Translations under genes and position numbers: made by a program | Origin: Azolla caroliniana | Lineage: Eukaryota; Polypodiophyta | Assembly: GCA_043228905.1 (NCBI GenBank) | Contig: JBHGNT010000001.1 | Location: forward strand, 30,070,001 to 30,134,000 | Direction: 5' to 3' | DNA: 64,000 nt | Part shown: positions 33,046 through 46,676 of the stretch, piece after piece | How positions within the stretch are numbered: the stretch's first letter is position 1 | How the letters are laid out: each line of letters begins with the position of its first letter | The notes under the pieces: generated by a model | The model's database searches: none | Seen by the model: only the letters and a program-made list of their open reading frames with translations | Told to the model about the DNA's origin: nothing

Positions 33046-33556
33046 CAAATTCAGAGCAAAAGTGGTGGGAGGAGGCGGTGGAAAGAAGAGGGGAGGAGAA
33101 GGAGAGGGGAAAGAGAGATCAAATGCGAAAGGAGGAGGAGGAGGAGGCATGGGGAGGTGCTGGGATTTGAAGAAGACATCTGAATCATCTGAATCATCAT
33201 CTGAATCATCAGGGAAGATGGAGGCAGGGCATTTGGAGGGGGAGTCAGGCGCGCTGTGGAAGAGGTCCATCCTGTTGGGGGAGAGGTGTGAGCCCCCTAC
33301 ATTCTCTGGCCTCATCCTCTATGATCGCCATGGCTATCCTCTCCCTCATCACCATCACCATCTCCATCCTCCTCCTCATCACCATCACCATCACCATCAT
33401 CATCATCATCAAAATGATCAAAATCATGATGAGCTTTCCTTGAGATCCCATTATTCTGCTCTGCATACCATCAAGCATGCCTCCCTCGCCCAATTGTTCG
33501 CATATGAGAGAGAGATGGAGAGAATCACACACACACGCACATACCAAATCTTCTAG
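33002..33556 (+). CDS. Small plant protein with conserved C-x-P-x-F-S-G motif and His tract
   Basis: 184 codons. Residues 21-49 are Gly/Lys-rich, 60-71 a Ser/Glu run, 90-108 the block ILLGERCEPPTFSGLILYD, and 116-136 a nearly continuous His run. The middle block resembles a motif found in short plant proteins of unknown function (Trp-x(3)-I-L-M/L-G-x-x-C-x-P-x-x-F-S-G-x-I-x-Y-D). The ATG at 33002 is the first in frame. An alternative start at residue 50 would drop the Gly-rich part. No membrane segment or signal peptide is seen. The conserved block is what makes this more than low-complexity DNA. Confidence 0.6.
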   Translation: MKDCKSPNLSMQTLIKFRAKVVGGGGGKKRGGEGEGKERSNAKGGGGGGMGRCWDLKKTSESSESSSESSGKMEAGHLEGESGALWKRSILLGERCEPPTFSGLILYDRHGYPLPHHHHHLHPPPHHHHHHHHHHHQNDQNHDELSLRSHYSALHTIKHASLAQLFAYEREMERITHTRTYQIF

Positions 33557-33767
33557 CCAGAGAGCCTGAATCAACCGTGACGCCGGTAGGGGAGTTGGGG
33601 GGGGAGGGGGATTTGATTTTACTCATTCAACCATGCATAAAAACCTGGTCTTTTAAGCCTTTTAACTGAGAATTTGAGCAACCACATGCATACTTATTTC
33701 CTAATCCTGTGCTTTGGGAGAGACAATGTTTGACCCACAGTACATGATTCTTAAAATGCTCATGTAT

Positions 33768-33768
<1 letters not shown>

Positions 33769-33810
<42 letters not shown>
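33769..33810. repeat. (CA)21 microsatellite
   Basis: An uninterrupted CA run between two convergent genes. Confidence 0.95.
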
Positions 33811-33813
<3 letters not shown>

Positions 33814-34031
33814 TTGGAATGCAGGTTCCATGGCACCACCATTACCACCACATGTTTTTTACTTAACAAAAATGTACATTGTTATTTATAAGTGTGTATG
33901 CTTTCATGCGCATCCATGACACATCACGGTCTCCTCCTATGCGTGCCCGGTAGAGGCGACAAGGGGACCAAGAGGTGCAAAGCCAGCATTCACATATTTA
34001 TCGTGTGCTTAGCCTCGGGAAATGCTCAGGG

Positions 34032-34901
34032 CTAGACCTCGAAGATAGCCGATTTGATGCCATGTTTGTTGGTACTGCGAGGGCTAGCACTCGAACTAGC
34101 TGATTTGGTGCCATGTTTGGTAGTCATGCGAGGGCTAGAGCATTGACTCCGAGAGCTTGTTTGTGCATGACCTTGCTTGTGTGTTGCTCTAGTGCCATGT
34201 TTCATCATTGCACGAGGACTAGAAGTAAGGGTTGGGGAATATGTAGGTATTTGAACTAGAGAGTAAGAGCTAGGGCAAATTGCTCCCGCACTATCCTTGC
34301 CGTTAAATGTCCTCAAGGGAGAGCTAGGTGGTGTTCCGAGTGGATAGGGACTAGGGGTAAGCGTCTCCATACCGTCCTTGCCATTAAATGTTCGCAATGG
34401 GCTCGAGGTCACTGGCACGAGGAATTGATTCCCTACAAGCAACTCATTCATATAAGGGCTCCCCATCCTAAGCACTTGTTCGCATGCATCCTTCACTTTT
34501 GTGCCCAAGCCTTTAACCCCAGGAGAGGTGATGTAATCTTCTTGACTTGTGGACTTCCTTGGGCTAAGCATGCTTGCAAGCCCTAATTTCTTCTTGTTTT
34601 GCTCTTCCATGAGGTTGCTAAGCTCTCTAAGCTTTAATATCTTTTGTGTTTTCTCATGCTCCTCTTCTTCTACTTCTTTGTCACCTCCATAATCACACCT
34701 CCATTCGAGCTTTGTGTAATGCACATCATCCGTGTTGTCATCATCATTTGAGAAATGACCATGGTTCACACATGGTCTTGAAACCATTCCTCCAAAGCAA
34801 CTTATAATCAATGATGAACCAAACTTCGCAATTTTGGTTGAACCCTTTGGAACCTTAGGAGCAGAATTCATGTGGGGTGATGTTCTTTGCAACTTGAGCA
34901 T
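34032..34901 (-). CDS. Unknown Ser/Pro-rich protein with SPR-KHG repeats
   Basis: An intronless 289-codon frame. Residues 75-106 are Glu/Lys-rich with a heptad-like pattern (KEVEEEEHEKTQKILKLREL), a possible coiled coil. SSPLRTFNGKD occurs twice (residues 167-176 and 193-203). SPR-x(3)-KHGTKSA-type units occur three to four times at the C-terminus (228-285). Many Ser-Pro sites suggest proline-directed phosphorylation. A TATA-like box lies about 85 bp upstream. I do not recognise the family. The open frame, the internal repeats and the promoter spacing support a real gene, and the composition suggests a largely disordered protein. Confidence 0.55.
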   Translation of the reverse strand: MLKLQRTSPHMNSAPKVPKGSTKIAKFGSSLIISCFGGMVSRPCVNHGHFSNDDDNTDDVHYTKLEWRCDYGGDKEVEEEEHEKTQKILKLRELSNLMEEQNKKKLGLASMLSPRKSTSQEDYITSPGVKGLGTKVKDACEQVLRMGSPYMNELLVGNQFLVPVTSSPLRTFNGKDGMETLTPSPYPLGTPPSSPLRTFNGKDSAGAICPSSYSLVQIPTYSPTLTSSPRAMMKHGTRATHKQGHAQTSSRSQCSSPRMTTKHGTKSASSSASPRSTNKHGIKSAIFEV

Positions 34902-34980
34902 TTTCTCAAGTTTTTATTCAAGTGAATATAAATGTGCTATAGATAATTATAAGAAATGCCAAGATCTTAGACTTGTGATA

Positions 34981-34988
34981 ATATATAG
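34981..34988 (-). promoter_or_regulatory. Candidate TATA box
   Basis: The minus strand has CTATATATT about 80-85 bp upstream of the ATG at 34901, consistent with a leader of about 55 nt. Confidence 0.4.
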
Positions 34989-35105
34989 TGTGTTTGCAAT
35001 ATCTTACACAGCCATAATGATGATTTGAAGATAGGACGTAAAACATGAGGAGGCTAATGGAGGGTCTACGTGTCTTAATGGAGTGCTAAAGAGACACATT
35101 GAGGA

Positions 35106-35124
35106 GGGGGGGGGGGGGGGGGGG
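35106..35124. repeat. G19 homopolymer
   Basis: Nineteen consecutive G, upstream of the 34 kb gene. Its length is probably unreliable in the assembly. Confidence 0.9.
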
Positions 35125-35129
35125 TTATT

Positions 35130-37390
35130 TATTTTGGAATTGGAGCTTCTATAGATTGGCTATAAGTTCGTCTATAAAAAGAGACGTGGCAAATTTTTGA
35201 GCTTTGGAGCATTGACCTTAAGAGAGAGGATTGAAAGAACGACTGACCACCTAACATTTAAGTACTGACACGTTTTTGTAACAATTTTTATGGTATAACT
35301 TGAAGGCTTTAAATGTCGGGGCGGGAAAAATCAATGCCGGCGTATGTTGTCTATTAACTCTTGCCACAAATTGATGTACATGAATCAACTATAAACTTAA
35401 TCAAGGTTATTTACAAGCTTCAATCTATGTAGCCTAAATGATTTTTCTGTTGTTTATTCCATCATAGCGTAATTGAATATTATTGTACCACGTAATATTA
35501 TCTAGAGTATAAATGGTGAAACAAGATAAGAAAAGGTGGTTTTACCTACCATGTATTTTAAGTGAATTAACTATATTGGAGTGTACCAATGCATGTAATA
35601 GAAAGTAGTGCGTGGATATAATCGAAAGCATGGGGAAAGAGATGCAAATTTGTGGATGGGAATAAGCACATGATGACATTTTTACCTACCATTTGCACAT
35701 TTGCATTTCATGGACCCCATTAGCTATATCCATCAATCCCACAAAATAAAGCTTAGGCACTCCCACGTACATGAGTAAATTATGTTGCTCCATCCAATCA
35801 TATTGACTTGCTTGTTTCCCTTTTCCTTTTGGGAATGAGTTCACTTGTTTTTTGTATGTCTCATATTTCTATGTATAGCGTACATATCGACAAATATTGG
35901 CATCATTATCATCATAACCTAACACACCTAACAATCAACCCAAGACATTGCATACATGCATACCATTTAGAAAAGAACATTTATTTTCTACATGCACTTA
36001 CACTCACTTTTATTTGACCAAAAAGGTGCAATAATCTCGTATTATTAGATGGTATCTAGGTATATGGATGTGACATCACTTTTATGATGAGAACTTGTTG
36101 GCCGCCTTCTCCCCCCAACCCCCTTTCTCTCTTTTCCATTCAATATACATCCCACCATGAGTGGACTGTACCGGTACAATGTAATGCATAATTTCATCGA
36201 TCCAAAACACGAGTTGACTCGTTGTATCTTCATCACACACATCAACACCCATTTTTAAAAAGTGGAGACCAATCATTTTTCTCTCTAGATCTTTTGCACT
36301 ATTTATCTCAACTATACCCTCGTGCAACATCTTAGGCTTTCAAGGAGACCTAATTATAGTCACGTATGACGTAAAAGTGAGCATCTACAAGCGTATAAGT
36401 TGGCATATATCAAAATCATAAAATTTACACAATAAAAAATCAAACAATTTAGTCTGAAATATAGAATCACTCTGAAATACAATTTACTATGTACTATCAC
36501 TCAATTGAGCAAACTTCACCAAGAGGATATGCTTGTTTCAAACCAATCCTACAATTCACCAAAATGCAAGGGTACTGCGCTAATCTTAGCATTTCATGAA
36601 GTGATAATTTGAGAACCACTTAAAATCGGTCAAATTTATGATTCTAAAAAGAATATATGCATTAAATAACCCAATGATATAAAATATCAACTAGACATTT
36701 CGGTGGGTGAAATAACCCTAAACCCTAAACCCAAGGATTGTGTATAATCAGAAACATTAGCATGTTAGTAAGCTATGAATAATCAAACCCAAATAATTTA
36801 ACAATGGAAAATTTAGGGACTCTTAGGTCAGAAAAAAGAAAATGATATTTACACCACAGTAAACAAGAACCAAACTAGTAGAATAAATGACAATCTATTA
36901 ACAAAAGAAAAAGAAAAGCTCATAAACAAAGGATTTATCTAAGACAACAGGATAGCTAATTCAGCAAAATAAAGAATTAAATTCATGAAGCTTTCAAGCG
37001 GCTTTACATAGAAACTACCATTAGGTAGCCCATATGATTACTTTATGACATAAATAAAGAGCTTCAATAGATAATTGCAGTAAAGAAACCTTTCAGGGAA
37101 TGTATTCTCAAAAGTGAGATTCTAATTTTACATGGATTTACCACCTTGAGGTTGGTATATTATATCTTGGAAATAGAATTGCTATTGCTACAAAAGGAAT
37201 GGCAGTATGTAAAACAGCTTTCGTAGGCTATTTCATGGAACTCAGTCAATCACTATCTACAGATACTCTCCTCCAGCAAAATAAAAGATCAAGTTCATCA
37301 GCAGATGTGTCAATGAGAAGAAAGTGACCACCTGTAAAGCTACCAAGCCCCTTCAACATCTCAACCAATCTTCAAACGGGCTGTCTCTAG
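35130..37390. other. Gene-free stretch including the SCYL2 3' flank
   Basis: AT-rich. A short telomere-like stretch (CCCTAAACCCTAAACCC, 36716-36732) is present. Two overlapping minus-strand frames at 36045-36330 show no domain. The part nearest 37.4 kb should contain the SCYL2 3' untranslated region. Confidence 0.35.
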
Positions 37391-37397
37391 ATTGTCT

Positions 37398-40300
37398 TCA
37401 TAAAAGATCCATGAGAGGAGGGTCTATGGACCCCATATTAGAATTAGTTTGTGGAGATCGAATAGGCCGTATGGGATTACGACCCCGACCTTTACCTAAA
37501 CCAGTAGGTGGAGGGGCAAGCTTTCTAGGTTGAACTTCAGAATGAGTTGTTCCTTGAGGTGCGAAAAATGATGATATATCAATCTCATTCCTCCTACCTC
37601 CAATTGGATTAGTGTTCTTTTCACTCCCATTCATTATAGACAGACCAGATACAGGTAACTGATTCAAACTAGCTGATTTAGATCCCACCATGTTGATTCC
37701 ACCACTCACACTGGAGCGTGGAGGCCAATCTGCAAATGGATCAAACGCATCTATAGATTCTCCTTTTTTATCTTCCATATTTGGTGTCAGCATATTTGTG
37801 GTAGAAGCAATGTTGATAGATTGTGATTTCACTGAAGACTGAGATGTAGGTGGTGGCCACTCAAAGCTTGGGTACAATGTATTAGGTACAGTTGTGCTGC
37901 TTCCACTATGAGAAATTGACACACCCTTCGAGAGGACCACGTTGTCTGCAGGATTTTCCTTTGTTGGTATAACAGATCCTGTACTACTATTGGCAATTGA
38001 ACTCCAATCATCTGCACCCCAAGAGGCTTTCACCGATACTGGACCACCTTTCACCGTCGAATTCCATGTTTGACTATCCCATGTGCTATTCCCTTTAATT
38101 TCAGAAGATGATCCCATCCCATTTTGTTCACCATCTGATCCCTTTGGCTGGATCCCAATAGGTGGGATAGTATCTCCTTCATTCAGTACCACACCACGTT
38201 TCTCCTCAATTTTCCTAGTTTAAACAGTATTTTAAGCAAATTTTCTGATAAGAATGATTGGGAAAGAAGAAATGATTATAAAGAAAAAACAAACATCCCA
38301 TCATTAATGAGAACGATAATAAATGAAAATTTCAATGCTAAAATGAGCTATGAATAAGTTGGCTCTATTGTTATTTAATTGATATGCTTCAAACAGTGCA
38401 GATGATATTGAATCTACATGGAAAAGGTATCTAAAACATTGAAGCATTATTGGTGTTTATAAATAACTATCTCTTCAATTTGAATGTTCACAAGATAAGT
38501 CACACCTTAGAATCTCTTTAATGAAGAGCATGTATTTCGAAAACTGCTGCAGATTAAGCTGCTGTGCAATGAGTAATGGGGATAAAAGGGGTAACAGATG
38601 CTCAGCAGCAAACTCGACTCCATACTACACAGAAAGATGAGTAAATCAGCAATCTCTGGAATCTTTATTTGCTTTCTGGCTTTGGTAAGAAAATTATAAA
38701 ATAATCCCCAACAATATGTACCTATAACCTCATATTTTAAGTGCATAAGTAAAAACAGTTACCTGTTTGTAGACAACACCAGCTACATTCAGAGTGCACA
38801 TAAGGGTTGGTGCAGAATGATCCACAGCTGTGCATCTTCTTAGAGTCTGAAGAATTTCAGCAATCAAGACTTTATCAAGCCGAGGCACCAATTCTCCGAG
38901 ACATAATAGTGCATTCACCCTCACCTGAATACATGGATAGCCTTTCATTATTCTCCATGAATATGTATACAGTATATGAAAACAAAAACGAATGTCCAAA
39001 TTATTTTTCATGAGTGCTGTACAATAGACAGATGAACAAAAGGGTGTGTCTTGTATAGTGTGTCTTATATGGAAGACTTGAACCCCATGCAACATGGCCC
39101 TAGAGGCTATGCCTAAGCTACTTCACCTCTGATGGCCCTTGGCATGGCATGCCTTCACTTGGAAATATATCATGAGCTAACATCATCTCGAAAGCTCACT
39201 AAAGATTGAAGTTACATCTAGTGTTTATTGATGATCCAAAAACATCCAGTAACTGCAGAAATCTAAGACTTCAAATTTGGCAAGCTAAATTAGAGATCTC
39301 TCCATCTACACATATTTTGTAAATGCCAGGTTTTCGTTGTTTCCTTCACTGAAGAGTTTTCTTTCTGGCTTTCCTTAACATATTATCAGTGACGGATCGT
39401 TTTTTAATTTGGCTTTGATGATGTTTTACAGGAAACTGTCCAGTGCTTCATGAGGCAATAAACCCTGCATTTGCCAATAGCTGGGCGGTCCAAGGAATGC
39501 TAGCAATAGATACTCGTCAGAGGTATAGATTCGGAATCCACGAAGTCACTAGTATACACTTTTTCTACTTTGCATACACACTGAGAATGTCAAATTACAT
39601 GGTGGACAGGCACTAACAAAGTTAACTGATAATGTTTTCCTTCAAGTACAGAAAATCCTTGTCTACTGTCAAAACCAAAATTCAGGAGTGACCTGTTCAA
39701 CCCAAAGTCATCCTTTGTCTCAAATGCAATTGATTGGATCAGAGACCCGTTTTTATTTTTCAAGCAAACAGGCCATATAATGTAGTGCACACGTGAATAA
39801 GCAATTTTGACAGTATAGATGCCTATTATCCACACGTTAATATGTATCTTTCTCTGGCTGATGATTTGGTAGCTTCTGCCATCATATCCATGTCAAAAAA
39901 TTGAGAGAAACCCAACCATGGCTTTGGGCCCATCCAATAGATAGTATTCCATCTCATGTGTACATTATAGTATATCTGTCTATTTCATGCATAAAACTTC
40001 ATAAGGACAGCTTGTATAAAATTACAATATGTTACAGCTCAGAATAAAAAAAGCCTTAATTACCGCGGCCACTGTTGTTTTCAGTGCAAGATTATGGAGC
40101 CGGGGTAAAATAGTTTGAGTCACAACCTAAACATAACAATCATAAACAATAAAATTTTATTAGAAAATTATTGGACAAAAACACCCAATGTACCAATAAT
40201 TCCCTAAGTAGACACCTGAAAATCAAGTTGCTTGGCTAAAGGTAAAGTGCGTCGGAGTACTTCTTCTTGCATCCGTGCATCGGGATCATCATAAGCACGA

Positions 40301-41918
40301 ATAAGCATTGGAACCACAGCTGTTTCAAGTTGATCTGGGTTCGCCTGTTTTCAGAAGTGATAACAGTATAAAAATTTAAAAGAAATCTCAGATATTAAGA
40401 AAGGGGTTGATAAGGAATCACAATTACCTTATTTATGAACAATGATGCATTCTTCACTAGCAACAAAAGACTGTCCCCAGTTGCTGAAGCTAGAACTGGT
40501 GCAAGTGCAGAAAATGTCATGGACTCAAAATCTGGCTTATCCTACATAAAATATACATGTGAGAGATAGGTTTGCCTCATTGGCATTTCTAGCATTAGTC
40601 TCCAGAAGTTCAAATTTACCTGTGATTCAGCAATAGTAAGCACCATAGGTAGAACCATTGGTTGCATTACAACATTTCGCAGCTCTGCACACAGGGGTGG
40701 CAAAACCTAAATGGCAGAAGCATAAGACATCATTAATATAAAATGAGACAGTTATATTAAAATATCTTGTCCATCATTAAAGATAACTCTTTACCTTATA
40801 CCTCAGGACACGAGCATCAAAACTAGTCCACATTCCTGATAATGCCTTCAGGAAATCTGATTTTTGCATGTTATCTCTTTCCTTGAAGAAATGCAAGTTC
40901 AATTAATCAATACGATGCAATCAATCCCTCACTACATTAATTGACATGATATTCCACATGTGTATGTAATTATATGTAACAATGGATTAGTTATGAAAAA
41001 ATTAAGTTAGTCTTATAGAAGGAAAATGAGGTAAGCATCTCTAATGATCTATTCAAAGGTACATATGTGCAGAAGTTTACAACTCAATCATCAAAACAAA
41101 TCAAACTGAATTACATGCAGTGCGAGCTCAATCACTTGTATATGAACCACTAAGTAACCTTATATCGTTTCTCCAAGTAGTGAAGAGAAAATCGATAGAA
41201 CATATTTATATAGCATCGTAAAAGTTATTTAAGCAGTAAGTGGTAAAATATCCTGTATATTATCTGTGAGTTCTATAAGTAGGATTCACACATCAATAGA
41301 CAATCAACAGTAAAATAAAATATACCAGCATGTGATCCAAGAATCTGATAGCTCGTAATCTAGTATCATCCCGAAAGAAGGAGGAACCTGAATTAGACAT
41401 GTGCATTGTAGGAGAATGGTCTGAGTCAATGAAATAATTGAAACACACTTTTTAAGATTCAACTTCATATGTAAATGATGAATGCATTGAGGTGGAGCAT
41501 GTTCATTTTTTAATACTCTCCCACATGGTTGATCCTTTTACGGAGTTTCAATATTCAGACACCATACCTAGTGATAGTGCTAGTTAAAAGTTCTTTAATA
41601 ATAAACCATAGTTATGTGGATGGACCCATAAAATTTTCACTAAAATATTAATTGCTACTACATAAAATTTTATGAAATAAAAATGTTCTTCAGCACCTTC
41701 CTTTGTGCTATTTTGATAAAAGTTTGTTCAATTGCATATAATACATTTATAACCTCAGAGATTACAGTATTCATTATATTAGCAATCACCCTCATAAACA
41801 TTCTATGGTCATTAAAACCTATGCTTTTAAATATAGGATTTATTGAAGAGATGTTGCAAACCATACACATACCAATTTTTCTATAGATAAGAGAGAGAGA
41901 GGGAGAGAGACAGAGAGA

Positions 41919-41982
<64 letters not shown>

Positions 41983-44900
41983 CCATATTCATAGGGTTAT
42001 TATTATAATTAGTGGGCCGAAACCAATATAAAAGAAGTGATCATACATAAGCACGTGTACACAAGTTGCCTGAAATGTGTGTGTATAACCAACCATACAT
42101 GTGGTTCAATTCTTCGCCAAAAATATATTTTTAATTGCTATAGTTATTTCATGCAAAACCAAAAAACACAATGACAGCTTTGACATCCTGCATGCTTCAG
42201 GACGGCATAAAGCATCTCTGAACCTGTGAAATCATACAAACCTGTGAAATCCAAAGCACTTGGGCGTGAGAGCTCATCCATGTTCAGCATGCTATGTAAG
42301 TCATGTACTAACTCAGGAGGAATGTCTGAAAATTTTTCGTTCTTAAGATATGCGACCTTGTTGTTATACTGCCATCAATAACATTCAGCATCTCAGCCTA
42401 AATTATGGGCATTAGCACAACTTAAATTTAAATAGTGACTTTGGCACTTTAAACAAAACATTATCAATGGAATTTAACAAGAAGATGCTCAAAACTGTTT
42501 GTTTACATAACGTCAGACTTTGAAAGACAATATTTCCCTATTGCTGGGTTTCTTACTTGATCTAATTTTTTTAATGTTTCTTTTCCTTGTATTTTAGGCA
42601 TTTTAGGGTTGCATTGTTGGGTTCTTTTTCTCTTCTTTCTATAACGCACAAGTAACCACATCCCTCTCCCTCTCAAGGACCACCAAACCCATGAAAAGCC
42701 TCGAGAAGGTGGATGGACACTTAACAAACTTGAGAAAACACAGTGTGATTTGATAAACTCAAACAAGAAGAACTCCAATACAGTAATTAGTGCCTAACAC
42801 AAAGTTGAATCTCTATTCCTGAAGAAGATAACAAATACATTCAATTTGAATATGAAGCAATGAAGGCGAATATCACCAGAGTACAAAACGAGTGAACTTA
42901 ACCCTAAATCAAGAAAACCAAAGCTGAGTTGAAGAAAGAGTGGGTGGTAGTTAAAGAAGAAGTACGTAGAACTTATCCAAGCCAAAGAAGTGGAATTCAA
43001 GAATCTAGACAATATCAAAGCTGATCTATAGAGAGGTCAGGCTAAAACAGTAAATGAAGGAAGTAAGAATGGAAATCAAAGAAAAGGAGCTGCAAAAAAC
43101 AAAAGGTACAACAACAAGAAATTGGATATGTGCAGAGTAAGCTTGAAGGAGAGCAGATGGGGCATGCAAGGCGACCTAATGTGCAAATCATGGGCCCCCC
43201 CAAGTCACCAAATTCCACACTGAACCAGAAAAACACTATGTACCATGCTCAGGTGTAGCAAGGAAAAACCAACTGCATTCACATCTTGCAATTTCCAAAT
43301 AAACTAGGAAGAATTGCCTCCTCAAAAAGCAAATCATACTACGAGGCTTGCATGGCCCTCATATTTTCCTTAATGATGGCCTGATGAAGCTTCCGTTGAC
43401 CATAGAAAACAATGTATGCCATGAATCATTGAAGAATGCAAGGCAGGCAAGGAGACAGGCTACCAGTATAATTGCCTTGTTATCAACAAGAAGGCCACCG
43501 GATAGGAATTTGTGGCCTGTGGGACAATAGAATCAGAGCTATACATTGCAGTTTGACACTGCAAAGGAGCACCTTGGACACACCCAGGAAGAATAAAACA
43601 GGTCATGGCAGGATGAAATATACTTCTCTTACAGAGACTCAGCAAAGTTTCAACTCTCCTTATTTGCACTTTGAATGCTGATAAGTGCTTTATTAAGATT
43701 TGGCTCCATTGTTTCCGGATAAGTACTTTATTAAGATTTGATTAATTGCAAAGTAGCAAAAATGCTATGGCATTTTGCTTTGGTCATTATCAAACTCTTT
43801 TCATAAATCTTAACCAACATATGTATGACATTTTCAAGAGTACAACTCAAAAGAAACATTGGCTTCTACAGTTAATCAGCAATCAATACTTACGGTTCTC
43901 AAGTTATTTTTGGCATCGATTAATGGCTGTCTAGCCAGTAAATGATAAGCAATGCATCCGAGACTAAAGATATCTACAGATGTTCGAGCAAAAGTGCCAC
44001 TTCTCGTCAGCTCTGGAGCTACATAATTCAGAGAGGGCTGCAACGGCAGGAGCAAATCATCTGAATCATATTCCTGCCAACATTTCAAAAATCGGTTATC
44101 AAAATAGAATCATTCAAGTTCAGGAGCCAGACTATAGATGCTGCCTCAGAATGAGCAAAACAACTCATCAGTATATCTTCCCTTTTACATATATCAAATA
44201 AGAAACAATATATTAATATGAAAATTTTACATAAAAGAAAGATTTTATTAATATCTAGGAAGGCCATATCTGTCTATAGACAAACAACATTTACAAAATG
44301 TCTATTGAGGATCTAAACTATATCTTCTACATATGATAGCATCTACCGTATAATGTCTGCACATCTGTCTCCAGAGAAGAGATAAGCAACTTCGCAAAAT
44401 ACAGACCAATTTGCATAGTGAGAATTGCGAGCCCAGATTATTTGCTCAAATTGCATAGTTGGGCATCATACTGAGCCCATGATGCTCTAACAAAGTACAC
44501 ATCTATCGTTATCTCTATGTAGCTCAGGACTTTTGAAGGTCTCTGGATCAGCTACTGTAAAGATGTCAGCAATAGCATATAGCAACAATAGAATGTGTTG
44601 CTTCAGCAATTAGAGGCAGATGGAAATACGATGATGGTGCGGATGCATCTGCCATTGACAAAGAGCAGTAGGATCTATGGGGGCCAATCAATGTGTCATT
44701 TCGGCAGATATGGGTGAATGGGATTATATTGATGATCCATCTACCATAGGCACAGAGCAGTAGCTAGCAACATTACAAACAGTTTGTCTGGGGCTGCCTC
44801 TAATGTATGAGCAACACAGCAGTAATTTCTGCAACTTTGATGTGTCAACAACAGAGATCACCTTGAAAATGACAAACAAAAACCCTCACATTGCTTTTTT

Positions 44901-46638
44901 CTCAGATTTCTACCTCCACCTGAAGACACGGGTAATCATGAGGAGAATAACAGAGTCCTTTCATTCATGTCCCACTTTTGAGTTGCGTAATCACTATTTT
45001 GGTCTCTTTATAGAAATAGAAATCCAAAGCACACATACACCAATTACTATAAGATATACATACACGTCAGCAAACAAAGTGCAATGAACATTTCATTTTG
45101 CTCAATAATAAATACTCATGAAAAGACTTGTTTCTCACTGGGTAATGAAATGCTGGTCCAGTGCTCTGTGAATCCACAGCATTTTGATCCAAAATTATAG
45201 AGAAACCAAAACCACCAAGTTTCCATGCACCAGAGGATGTTATACAAATTGTCTGCATACAAAATAGGAATGTGTATTTTAGTAAAATCATTTCAAAATA
45301 TATATTTCTCATGCAACAAAACAAAATTCTGAACAGCTTGCTGGCGAATGTGAATTTATGTATCTTAAAAATGTTATGAGACCTCCATATTGCCTACAGA
45401 CCAAATTGCAAAAAAATGTCACTCCAAGGTTGGGAAACAATAGCTTATGATTATACTAAGCAAGCACATTCAAATTCTTTATAGCATCACATTATGTTTT
45501 CTACCCTTCCCAAAAATGCCTATAATAACAAAGATAATAGGTCCTCAAGATAGAAAATAATAGGAGGAAGGCTTGGCCTACTAGTATTTCTATCTCAAAA
45601 AAAAACTAAAACCTGCACATGGAAAAGTTTGGATTAAGTTATAGTAATGCAGTGTATCAGACCTTTAGCACAAATCTAAGGCAGAAGTTTCAGCAATGTC
45701 AGCAGGTTGCAGTTACACCTACCTCGGGAGATAAAGCACGATGAATAAGGCGTGCATTATTATGCAGAAAGCTGAATGTCTCTGCCAGTTGTAAAAGCCC
45801 ATGCTTTATTTCGAGTTGTCCTAATTCCTGCGTGAAAACAACTCAAACACTCAGTATACATTTCAGTAAAATATATGGCATGTCACTCATAGAACCAAAA
45901 AAAATCGAGTTGATTAATTAGGATAAAAACTCCAGCAAAAATTATCAATAAACTATATATATTTTGTAAAACCAGAAACTCTAACCAAAATATATGGAAG
46001 TTGCATACAAAAATACTACAATATATTACTACACTTTTGTCTCTCTTGTAACATTTCCATCTATTACACGACATTCTAAATTTCTCTCGACTTTTCCTTT
46101 TTCCCCCATTTCTCATTATTATACTTCTCTTGCAATTGTGTCTTGTGATTATTTGGGAACTCAATCTAAGCACTCTACTCCAGTAATAAAGACTCACATG
46201 ATCACAGTTGGTGAGTGCTGCACCTATAAAAAAAATGACGGAAAATATTACAGGTAAGGGCAATGACGCCATCAAAAAGTATAGCTTATCCTTTGTTTAC
46301 ATTGTCAAGATACATGGCACCAAAAGCCAGGGGGTGAATGATCTAACTGATGCAAAGATGATTTGCACAATGGCAGAAAAACAAGCTTTCAAACCTTCAT
46401 GTATTTTTGCCATACATGAATAAAAGACAGGATGGTTGTTGTCAAATAAGAACATCATATGATGCCATTATTTTGCTTTACATCTCTAACACTTTTATTT
46501 GCCCTAAGAATCTAAAGGGAATTTAGATCCTACTATGAATGAAGAGTAGTCAAGGATAGTCACCATTCTCTTGTCACAGGGATTGGTTGGAAGGAAAAAA
46601 TAGATCTTTGTTTCTGTTTTTCTTTCCATTTTCGAGTC

Positions 46639-46676
<38 letters not shown>

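Noticed and set aside
33245-33574. A Met-rich 109-codon frame opposite the His-rich gene
   Set aside because: The Met run is simply the complement of the His codons (CAT); the plus-strand frame has the conserved motif.
36716-36732. CCCTAAACCCTAAACCC as an interstitial telomere
   Set aside because: About two and a half units only; such short matches are frequent in plant intergenic DNA.
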